13,557 nucleotides of DNA, from positions 1-13,557 of the forward strand of contig JACDHN010000025.1 of NCBI GenBank assembly GCA_013821025.1. The letters are read 5' to 3'. This DNA comes from Acidimicrobiia bacterium. GTDB lineage: Bacteria; Actinomycetota; Acidimicrobiia; Acidimicrobiales; Ilumatobacteraceae. How positions within the stretch are numbered: the stretch's first letter is position 1; each line of letters begins with the position of its first letter. Both the position numbers and the translations under genes were made by a program. Shown here piece after piece: positions 1 through 6,326 of the stretch. The notes below the pieces were generated by a model, which saw only the letters and a program-made list of their open reading frames with translations, did no database searches and was not told the origin of the DNA.

Positions 1-1944
1 GACCTCGCTGCCACCAGCGCGTTCCTCGATGAGGCGCCAGACCAGTTGCGCGAGATCGATATCGATCTCATCGGGCCCGAGCGGCTGATGCAGGCCACCG
101 TCCGCGTCCATGCTGCGGCACGAGATGGCGCCGACGCCCACGACGCCGGCGCCACCCGTGGTCGTCTCGGGCGTCGGGCCGTGGTCGACTGGACGCTGTC
201 CATCGACGGCGGCGACGGCCAGCATCCCCTCGACGAGGCCGCTGCCGCCCGGGCCGAGGCCGCCGGAGCCAGCCTGCTCTACTCCGGTGGACGGTGGGTG
301 CGCATCGACGGCGAGGCGCTGCGCGCGGCGCAACGTCGACTGTCGACGTTCCGGGTCTCGCACTCCAGCATCGGCGGCGCCGCCCTGCTCCGCCTGGCGG
401 CCGACGCCGAGGACCAACTCGAGGTGCCGGTCGACCTCGAGGGCGTCGCCGGGTGGACCCGCCTGCTGCTCGAAGGCCTCGGCGATGACCGTCTCGAGGA
501 GGCGGAAGAACCCGACGGGTTCCAGGGCACGCTGCGGCACTACCAGCGCCGGGGGCTGCAGTGGTTGCGCACACTCGCCGGCGCCGGGCTCGGCGGTTGC
601 CTGGCCGACGACATGGGACTCGGCAAGACGGCCACGACGCTCGCACACCTGGTCTCGCGCCCGGGACCCCACCTCGTGGTGTGCCCGCTGAGCGTCGTGC
701 GCAACTGGCAGAGCGAGTGCGCCCGGTTCACGCCGTCATTGCGCACGCTCGTGCATCACGGCAGCCTGCGCACCCGCGGGCGCGACACCCTGTTCGCCCT
801 GTCCGACTACGACCTCGTCATCACCACGTACGGCTTGCTCACGCGCGACATCGACACGCTCGGCGACGTGAGCTGGACGACGCTCGTGCTCGACGAGGCG
901 CAGGCGGTCAAGAACGCCTCGACCCAGGCTGCTCGCGCCGTACGGGCAATCCCGTCCCACCAGACGATCGCCCTGACCGGCACGCCGGTGGAGAACCGCC
1001 TCGGCGACCTGTGGTCCATCCTCGACGCCGTAAACCCCGGCATCCTCGGCTCCCGTCGCAACTTCCGCGATCGCTTCGCCCACCCGATCGAGCGCCACAG
1101 CGACGCCGTCGCTGCCTTTAGGTTGCGCACCATCACCGAGCCGCTGCTGTTGCGCCGCACGAAGTCCGACAAGCAGTTGGTGCCAGACCTCCCCGACAAG
1201 ATCGAACAGGTGGCATGGGCGAGGCTGACGCCCGAGCAGTCGATCCTCTACCGGCAGGTGGTCGACCAACTGCTCGTTGATGCCGACGCCGAGCAAGGCA
1301 TGCGTCGCCGTGGCATCGTGCTTGCCGCCATCACTCGCCTCAAGCAGATCTGCAATCACCCGGCCCACGCGCTCGGCGACGGATCACGCCTCGAGGGCCG
1401 CAGCGGCAAGCTCGACCGGTTCGACGAGTTGCTCGGTGACATCCTCGACGGCGACGATCAGATGCTCGTCTTCACGCAGTTCCGGGTGATGGGGCTGCTG
1501 CTGCGCCAGCATCTGCTCACCCGCTTCGGCCTCGCCGTCCCGTTTCTCGACGGCTCTGTGAGCGCCGCCGGGCGGATGTCGATGGTCGACCGGTTCCAGG
1601 CCGGCGGCGACCGCATGCTGCTGATCTCGCTGAGAGCCGGCGGCACCGGGCTCAACCTCACGGCCGCCTCGCACGTGTTGCACTACGACCGGTGGTGGAA
1701 CCCGGCGGTGGAAGACCAGGCCACCGACCGGGCGTGGCGGATCGGCCAGCACCGCACGGTGATGGTGCACAAGCTCGTCACCGAGGGCACCATCGAGGAG
1801 CGCATCGCCGCCGTCATCGACGAGAAGCGGTCCGTGGCCAACGCCGCCGTCGGCCGCGGCGAAACCTGGATGTCCGAGCTGTCGACCGACGAGCTGGCTT
1901 CACTCGTCAGGCTCGATGCGCCGAGCACCGAGGGCACGCCGTGA
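1..1944 (+). CDS. SNF2-family DEAD/DEAH helicase, C-terminal part (5' end outside window)
   Basis: An ATP-dependent DNA translocase/helicase of the bacterial SNF2 (HepA/RapA-like) group. The frame is open from base 1 with no stop, so the gene starts upstream; a TTG at 46 is unlikely to be the real start. Counting codons from base 1, the visible 647 residues hold an SNF2-associated N-terminal region. It is followed by the Walker A motif DDMGLGKT (about 203-210, Lys 209), the DEAQ Walker B box (298-301), LTGTP (motif III, about 324-328), QICNHP, and the C-terminal helicase lobe with the arginine-finger motif DRAWRIGQ (576-583). All catalytic motifs are intact. The stop overlaps the start of the SWIM zinc-finger gene by 4 nt (GTGA). 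SNF2 proteins of this type often carry or neighbour SWIM domains, so the two probably act together on DNA. The exact role (repair, RNA polymerase recycling or other) cannot be read from sequence. Confidence 0.93.
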   Translation, partial: DLAATSAFLDEAPDQLREIDIDLIGPERLMQATVRVHAAARDGADAHDAGATRGRLGRRAVVDWTLSIDGGDGQHPLDEAAAARAEAAGASLLYSGGRWVRIDGEALRAAQRRLSTFRVSHSSIGGAALLRLAADAEDQLEVPVDLEGVAGWTRLLLEGLGDDRLEEAEEPDGFQGTLRHYQRRGLQWLRTLAGAGLGGCLADDMGLGKTATTLAHLVSRPGPHLVVCPLSVVRNWQSECARFTPSLRTLVHHGSLRTRGRDTLFALSDYDLVITTYGLLTRDIDTLGDVSWTTLVLDEAQAVKNASTQAARAVRAIPSHQTIALTGTPVENRLGDLWSILDAVNPGILGSRRNFRDRFAHPIERHSDAVAAFRLRTITEPLLLRRTKSDKQLVPDLPDKIEQVAWARLTPEQSILYRQVVDQLLVDADAEQGMRRRGIVLAAITRLKQICNHPAHALGDGSRLEGRSGKLDRFDELLGDILDGDDQMLVFTQFRVMGLLLRQHLLTRFGLAVPFLDGSVSAAGRMSMVDRFQAGGDRMLLISLRAGGTGLNLTAASHVLHYDRWWNPAVEDQATDRAWRIGQHRTVMVHKLVTEGTIEERIAAVIDEKRSVANAAVGRGETWMSELSTDELASLVRLDAPSTEGTP

Positions 1945-2579
1945 GCCGCCCGTTGCGGGCCCTCGGCCCCAACCAGCCCGGGCAGTTCATGGCCACCAGA
2001 GTGCGGGTGCTGGCGGCCGAGCTCTCTGATCCCCAGCGCTTGGCCCGCGGTCGCGAATACGTCGACACGGGCGCCGTGGTCGACATCGAAGTCGAACCGG
2101 GGCTGGCTACGGCGACGGTCCAGGGGTCGCGACCCGGCCCGTACGTCGTCGAGCTCAACGTCGAACACGGCGACGGGCCGCCGCTGCGCCGGGAGATCGA
2201 CGCCTCGTGTAGCTGTCCCGACGATCCCGACGCCGCTCATGGATGGTGCAAACACGCTGTGGCGACGCTGATCGTGCTGGCCAACGAGATCGCAGTCGTC
2301 CCCGACACGCTCGCCCGCTGGCGCTCATCGACGGTCGACGTCCCGACCGGCCGGGGCCCAGCGGCCGCCGAGGCAATCTCCGATCCGTTGGGGCCTGCAC
2401 TGCGGGTGCCCGACGGCATCACGATGCCTGACCTTCCCGACGTCAGTCCGCTGCCAGCCGGGACGATCACCGATCCCGACGTCGTCGCATTGCTGCGTTC
2501 GGCCTATGAACTGATCTGCGGGCATTCGCCACCGCCGAGCGAACCGCCCGGGAACCGGGTGGCGGTCCCAGACGTCTGA
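1941..2579 (+). CDS. SWIM zinc-finger domain protein
   Basis: A 212-residue protein with a SWIM zinc finger of the form CxC...CxH. C90 and C92 (CSCPDD) are followed by C103 and H105 (GWCKHAVA), in the usual setting where the C-terminal helix follows the CKH. SWIM fingers bind nucleic acid or protein and are typical partners of SNF2 helicases. I chose the GTG at 1941 because it overlaps the helicase stop as GTGA and has a GAGGG Shine-Dalgarno at 1930-1934 with 6 nt spacing; the frame stays open further upstream, but only inside the helicase gene. Residues 1-85 resemble the usual N-terminal segment before SWIM. The C-terminal half (about 125-212) is Pro-rich and low in recognisable features. 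It forms an operon with the helicase. Its biochemical function is unknown. Confidence 0.85.
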   Translation: MSRPLRALGPNQPGQFMATRVRVLAAELSDPQRLARGREYVDTGAVVDIEVEPGLATATVQGSRPGPYVVELNVEHGDGPPLRREIDASCSCPDDPDAAHGWCKHAVATLIVLANEIAVVPDTLARWRSSTVDVPTGRGPAAAEAISDPLGPALRVPDGITMPDLPDVSPLPAGTITDPDVVALLRSAYELICGHSPPPSEPPGNRVAVPDV

Positions 2580-2582
2580 TCT

Positions 2583-2595
2583 GCGGCTCAGCCGC
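2583..2595. terminator. Possible short hairpin after the helicase-SWIM operon
   Basis: A 5-bp GC stem, GCGGC-TCA-GCCGC, begins 4 bases after the SWIM gene stop. Flanking GAT and ATC could extend it through a small internal loop. No T-tract follows, so it would be a weak intrinsic terminator at best. Confidence 0.25.
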
Positions 2596-2615
2596 CATCA
2601 CAGGCTCGACGCACG

Positions 2616-2654
2616 TACGATCGGACTGCCGCAGCAACGAAGGAAGACCGTATG
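2616..2654 (+). promoter_or_regulatory. Candidate -10 element and ribosome binding site for the lipoprotein gene
   Basis: TACGAT at 2616-2621 fits the actinobacterial -10 pattern TAnnnT. An AGGAAG Shine-Dalgarno at 2641-2646 lies 5 nt before the ATG at 2652 and supports that start. I see no convincing -35. The RBS is more secure than the promoter. Confidence 0.35.
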
Positions 2655-4043
2655 TATCGCAGCAGTCTGTCTGCAGTCGGCCGACGCCGCATTGCCGAAA
2701 TCACCATGACGTCGGTCGTGCTGCTGGCTGCATGCGGCTCCGGCGGCGGCGGCGACTCGTTCTCGTCCGGTCGCGCGTGCCGCAACGTCGAACGGCTGAT
2801 CGAGGCCGTCCAAGCGGGCGACCCGAGCACGGCCGGCCAGGAGCTCGACCGTCTCACCGACGACGTTGAGGTCGAGTCGCGGATGGATGGCGCCGAGTTG
2901 GATGACGTCGTCGACGACCCCGACGGCGACACCGTCGATGCCATCGAGGATGCCGTGTCCGGCCTCAACTGCGATCTCGACATCGAGGACGTCGACATCA
3001 CCGATCGGACCACGGACCCGCCGGTGACCGACCCCACGACAGACCCGACGAGAGACCCGACAGTGACAGATCCGACAACGGACCCGACGATGACGGATCC
3101 CACGACCGACTCGACGGGCGACCCGCCGTTCACGCTGCCCCAGGCCCCGACCACTTCCACGGTGCCGCCGACCGATCCGACAACCCCACGTCCGCCGGTC
3201 ACGACGGCCTCCACACCGAGGTCCACTGATCCGCCGAACTCGGATCCGCCGCGATCCGACCCTACCGCTGCGCCGACCACGGGTCGCAGCGACCCGGTGC
3301 CGCTGATCGCTGTCGACGTCGGCGCCATCGAATCCCGAGACGTCGGCGAGTACGACGAGCGTGGCATCGAGGAGCTGGCCCAGCTCTTCGGCCTCGACGC
3401 TCTCATGGTGCCGGCTGGACCGAATGCCGTCGACCTCGTCTACGTGACCCAGGATTTCGGCGACAACCCCTCCCGCTACGACGACTTCGGGTTCCAGTTC
3501 GCCAGCAAGCTCAGCGAGCGCGAGGTGCTGGCACGCTTTCGAGACGCCGTGTCGGGGCAGGGTGACTACACCTTCGAGAACCGGAACACCGCCGGCACCA
3601 TCGGGTTCGACACCGAGCCCGCCGACATCGACGACCAGATCCCCAATTGGGACGTCGCAGTGTCACCCAAGGACGGCCAGGTCCACCGCGTCGAGATCGT
3701 GCGCTCCGATTACAGCGACGACGTCCGCACCCGGATGCGCGACATCATCGCCGACAAACGCAAAACGGAGCTCGGGTTGCTCGACGAGTTGGGATGGGAC
3801 GTGTCGGGCTTCAGCTACTACAGCTCGACGGCCGCATCCTCCACTCCCTACGAGACGTCCGATCTCACGTTCGTCACGTCCGATGCGATCGTCAAGGCCA
3901 AGGATCGTCTCGTCGGCGCGCTCGGCGGTGGCGCCAAGGCGAGCAAGGAGGACGACTTGTTCAACATCGAGACGCCCGAGGGAGTGTGGTTCCTCTCCCC
4001 CGACTACGGCGCCGGCGTGACGGGACGGTTCACCGGCCGGTAG
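2652..4043 (+). CDS. Secreted lipoprotein with Thr/Asp/Pro-rich linker, function unknown
   Basis: A 463-residue protein I do not recognise. The N-terminus has a basic stretch (RRR, 11-13), a short hydrophobic segment and a lipobox LAAC with Cys28 as the lipidation site, so it should be a lipoprotein on the outer face of the membrane. Residues 29-115 are acidic and contain C43 and C107, which could form a disulfide. Residues about 116-215 are a low-complexity linker built on TDPTTDPT-like repeats (126-133, 139-146, 148-154). It is typical of an extended, possibly O-glycosylated stalk. Residues 216-463 look folded, with mixed charged and aromatic sequence (YVTQDFG, FGFQFASKL, WDVSGFSYY), and match no family I can name. 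It is monocistronic with its own RBS. Its end overlaps the convergent hspR by 14 nt. Confidence is high for a real lipoprotein, but nothing points to a function. Confidence 0.8.
   Translation: MYRSSLSAVGRRRIAEITMTSVVLLAACGSGGGGDSFSSGRACRNVERLIEAVQAGDPSTAGQELDRLTDDVEVESRMDGAELDDVVDDPDGDTVDAIEDAVSGLNCDLDIEDVDITDRTTDPPVTDPTTDPTRDPTVTDPTTDPTMTDPTTDSTGDPPFTLPQAPTTSTVPPTDPTTPRPPVTTASTPRSTDPPNSDPPRSDPTAAPTTGRSDPVPLIAVDVGAIESRDVGEYDERGIEELAQLFGLDALMVPAGPNAVDLVYVTQDFGDNPSRYDDFGFQFASKLSEREVLARFRDAVSGQGDYTFENRNTAGTIGFDTEPADIDDQIPNWDVAVSPKDGQVHRVEIVRSDYSDDVRTRMRDIIADKRKTELGLLDELGWDVSGFSYYSSTAASSTPYETSDLTFVTSDAIVKAKDRLVGALGGGAKASKEDDLFNIETPEGVWFLSPDYGAGVTGRFTGR
3027..3123 (+). repeat. Degenerate TDP/TDPT-coding repeat in the lipoprotein linker
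   Basis: Irregular repeats of codons for Thr-Asp-Pro-Thr encode the stalk of the lipoprotein. The units are not identical at the DNA level (ccg/ccc, acg/aca alternate), so this is an old protein-level repeat and not a fresh tandem array. Confidence 0.6.
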
Positions 4044-4419
4044 GCGGGCGTTGACCGAACACGGCCACGGCTTGGCGAAGCGGCACGAGATCCCGCCGCT
4101 GGCGCCGTTGCGCTGCGACTTCGGCGTTGTCCGCCGCCGCTCTCGCCTCGGCCAGTTGGCGGCGCAAGCGGATGTTCTCGACCTCCAGCTGCATCACCCG
4201 GCGGATGCCCTCGAGGTTCATCCCTTCGGCTGCCAACTCCGAGATGCGGCGCAGCAGCTCGATGTCGGCGTCGCTGTACCGGCGGTTGCCGCCATCGGTC
4301 CTCGCAGGACGCACCAGGCCGCGGCGCTCATAGATGCGCAAGGTTTGCGGGTGCATGCCCGCAAGCTCGGCGGCGACCGAGATGACGTACACCGCCTGGG
4401 TTCGAGTGCGAGCCGCCAT
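4030..4419 (-). CDS. hspR: HspR, MerR-family heat-shock repressor
   Basis: A 129-residue MerR-family DNA-binding protein, the usual HspR size. The winged HTH spans about residues 11-60: YVISVAAELAGMHPQTLRIY, then ERRGLVRPARTDGGNRRYS. This matches the HspR pattern closely. A coiled-coil dimerisation helix follows (about 75-105: LEVENIRLRRQLAEA). HspR represses the dnaK operon by binding HAIR inverted repeats, with DnaK as co-repressor; a HAIR site is visible upstream of dnaK here. The gene is last in the dnaK-grpE-dnaJ-hspR operon. Its ATG overlaps the dnaJ stop by one base (TGATG) and has a strong GAGGAGG Shine-Dalgarno at 4427-4433, 7 nt upstream, inside dnaJ. Its 3' end overlaps the convergent lipoprotein gene by 14 nt. 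Confidence 0.95.
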   Translation of the reverse strand: MAARTRTQAVYVISVAAELAGMHPQTLRIYERRGLVRPARTDGGNRRYSDADIELLRRISELAAEGMNLEGIRRVMQLEVENIRLRRQLAEARAAADNAEVAAQRRQRRDLVPLRQAVAVFGQRPPTGR

Positions 4420-5522
4420 CAGGTGACCTCCTCGGCCACGCTAGCCGCGGCCAGTTGCTCGATCGCCGAACGCTGCTCGTCGCTCAGCGACGCCGGGACG
4501 ACCACGTCCACGGTCACGATCATGTCGCCGGTGCCCTTGCGGCTCGTGATGCCCTTGCTGCGCACCCGGTGCCGTGAACCGCTCTGGGTGCCAGGTGGAA
4601 GGCGCAGCGTGACGTGGGCACCGTCGAGCGTCGGCACCTCGACGTTGCCGCCGAGCGCCACCTGTGGGAACGTCACGGGCACTCGAACCGTCAGGTTGTT
4701 GCCCTGGCGTGCGAACCGGGCATGCGGGGTGACGTGGATCTCGACCAACAGATCTCCGGGAGGACCACCGTTGCGGCCCGGGGCACCACGTCCCTTCAGC
4801 TTGATGGCCTGGCCGTCGGCCACGCCCGCCGGGATACGAGTCTGGACCTCGCGCTGGCGCCTCTCCACGCCGCTGCCGTGGCACGTGGTGCACGGCTCGG
4901 GGATGACGACGCCGGTTCCCTGACACGTTCGGCACGGCGAGGAGAACGAGAACAGGCCCTGGTTGTCGTCGACGACTCCGCGCCCGGCACATGTCGGGCA
5001 CACCTGCGGAGACGTGCCGGGCTTGGCCCCCGACCCGTGACACGTGGAGCACTGGGCGTCGCTCGTGAGGTACAGCGTGGTCGTGATTCCTCGCACGGCG
5101 TCCTCGAAGCCAATGGTCAGCTCGGCCCGCAGATCGGCGCCGCGCCGGGGACCAACGCCCGAGACGCCGCCGTCGCCCCTGCTGCGACGGCCGAACATCT
5201 GGCCCAGGAAGTCGCCAAGGCCACCGCCGGCACCATCCATGTCGCCGGCGTTGAACGAGAACCCGCCAGGACCGCCGCCGACCGGACCCATGGAACGGAC
5301 CTCGTCGTACTCGGCGCGCTTGGCCTCGTCGCCCAACACGTCGTATGCCGCCGACACCTCCTTGAACCGCTCCTCGGCGCCAGGGTCCCCTGGGTTGGCG
5401 TCAGGGTGCAGTTGGCGAGCCAACCGCCGGTACGCCTTCACGATCTCCTTCTGGCCGGCGTCGTGCGCCACGCCGAGGACCTGGTAGTAGTCCTTCTCGA
5501 ACCACTCGCGGTTGACGGCCAC
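4419..5522 (-). CDS. dnaJ: DnaJ, Hsp40 co-chaperone
   Basis: A 367-residue type I Hsp40. It delivers unfolded substrates to DnaK and stimulates its ATPase. The J-domain (about 10-75) has the essential HPD at 39-41. A Gly/Phe-rich region follows at about 79-125. The zinc-finger domain has all four repeats: CSTCHGSG (158), CPTCAGRG (175), CRTCQGTG (197) and CTTCHGSG (211). The C-terminal substrate-binding domain includes the GDLLVEIHVTPH segment. The start is GTG at 5522, 3 nt after the grpE stop, with no strong Shine-Dalgarno, so re-initiation from grpE is likely. The FEKDYYQVLGV opening and the operon position are typical of the actinobacterial DnaJ1 that sits with dnaK, as opposed to the separate DnaJ2. 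The gene is complete and nothing is missing. Confidence 0.96.
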   Translation of the reverse strand: MAVNREWFEKDYYQVLGVAHDAGQKEIVKAYRRLARQLHPDANPGDPGAEERFKEVSAAYDVLGDEAKRAEYDEVRSMGPVGGGPGGFSFNAGDMDGAGGGLGDFLGQMFGRRSRGDGGVSGVGPRRGADLRAELTIGFEDAVRGITTTLYLTSDAQCSTCHGSGAKPGTSPQVCPTCAGRGVVDDNQGLFSFSSPCRTCQGTGVVIPEPCTTCHGSGVERRQREVQTRIPAGVADGQAIKLKGRGAPGRNGGPPGDLLVEIHVTPHARFARQGNNLTVRVPVTFPQVALGGNVEVPTLDGAHVTLRLPPGTQSGSRHRVRSKGITSRKGTGDMIVTVDVVVPASLSDEQRSAIEQLAAASVAEEVT

Positions 5523-5525
5523 GCT

Positions 5526-6326
5526 TCAGTCCCTGGTTCGTACCATGGCGGGACGCAGGGTTGTGCCCTTCCAGCGGTAGCCGCTGCGCAGCACGTCGGC
5601 GACGACGACGTCACCGCCATCGCCGGCCTCGTGGGCCACGGCGTCGGCGATCTCGGGGTCGAAACGCTGATTCTCGAGGTCGACCATCTCCAAACCGTGC
5701 TTGCGCAACTCGCTCAGCATGGCGTTGAGCAGCGGACCGACCTCGTCGGGATGGCGCAAGTACGCGGCCTCGGCGGCATCGAGCACCGGCAGCAGCGCCT
5801 CGGCCAGCCGACCAGTCGCCCGTTCCACGTCGGCGGCCGACTGGGCGGCCGCCCGCTTGCGGTAGTTCACGAAGTCGGCCTGCACCCGCTGGATCAGCTC
5901 TTTGAGCGCATCGCGCTCGGCGATGAGTTGATCTCGCTCGCTCTCTGCCTGGTCTCGCTCGCTGCGCTCGCTCGACTGCTCCTCGTCGCTGGCGCTTCCC
6001 TCGTCGCCTGACCCTCCATCGTTCACATCCCGGGGGCCGAAGCGTTGCGCCCCTGGGTCGCGTTCGTGCTGCCAGTCTGGCTCGCTCGACTGCTCCTCGT
6101 CGCTGGCGCTTCCCTGTTGCTGGTCTCGCTCGCTGCGCTCGCTCGACTGCTCCTCGTCGCTGGCGCTTCCCTCGTCGCCTGACACTTCACGCTCGACATC
6201 CTGGGGGCCGAAGCGTTGCGTCCCATGACTCTCGTCGGCGGATGGTGGCCTCTCGTCGTCGGCGCGCTCGCTCTGCCGCGGTTCGTCGTCTGACGACGCG
6301 AGCTCTTGTTCGGACACGGGGGTCAC
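5526..6326 (-). CDS. grpE: GrpE, nucleotide exchange factor for DnaK, with extended repeat-bearing N-terminus
   Basis: A 266-residue GrpE that releases ADP from DnaK. The conserved core is residues about 128-266. It comprises the dimerising coiled coil (ERDQLIAERDALKELIQRVQ), the FVNYRKR signature (152-158), and the C-terminal beta domain (FDPEIADAVAHE, then VLRSGYRWKGTTLRPAMV). The N-terminus is longer than in most GrpE proteins. It is disordered, highly acidic, and contains five 19-residue modules at 34-128 in the order A-B-B'-A'-B'', A carrying RFGPxDV and B carrying GSASDEEQSSERSERDQ. The start is a GTG that overlaps the dnaK stop by 4 nt (GTGA), so translation is coupled to dnaK. Core function should be normal; the effect of the repeat tail is unknown. 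Confidence 0.95.
   Translation of the reverse strand: MTPVSEQELASSDDEPRQSERADDERPPSADESHGTQRFGPQDVEREVSGDEGSASDEEQSSERSERDQQQGSASDEEQSSEPDWQHERDPGAQRFGPRDVNDGGSGDEGSASDEEQSSERSERDQAESERDQLIAERDALKELIQRVQADFVNYRKRAAAQSAADVERATGRLAEALLPVLDAAEAAYLRHPDEVGPLLNAMLSELRKHGLEMVDLENQRFDPEIADAVAHEAGDGGDVVVADVLRSGYRWKGTTLRPAMVRTRD
5943..6227 (-). repeat. Modular 57-bp repeats in the grpE 5' region
   Basis: Five in-frame 57-bp (19-codon) modules lie head to tail: A 6171-6227, B 6114-6170, B' 6057-6113, A' 6000-6056, B'' 5943-5999. A perfect 64-bp direct repeat (5949-6012 and 6120-6183, 171 bp = 3 x 57 apart) covers all but a few bases of B'' and B plus the edge of each adjoining A module. A 35-bp core is present identically three times (5967-6001, 6081-6115, 6138-6172). 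A 25-bp stretch around the RFGP codons is repeated with one mismatch (6025-6049, 6196-6220). Confidence 0.92.

Noticed and set aside
46..48. TTG at 46 as the helicase start
   Set aside because: The frame is open to base 1, the protein would begin inside the N-terminal domain, and there is no RBS; the gene is cut by the window edge.
2588..3406. A 272-codon open frame on the minus strand rich in GSVVGSV repeats
   Set aside because: It is the antisense of the TDP linker of the lipoprotein; the apparent repeats are the complement of that low-complexity DNA, and no RBS or domain supports it.
4614..6011. A 465-codon open frame on the plus strand
   Set aside because: It runs antisense through dnaJ and grpE, whose frames carry unmistakable domains. 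Long antisense frames are expected in GC-rich DNA.
5943..6227. CRISPR-like array in grpE
   Set aside because: The repeats are coding, in frame, multiples of 57 bp and contiguous, with no unique spacers or cas genes.
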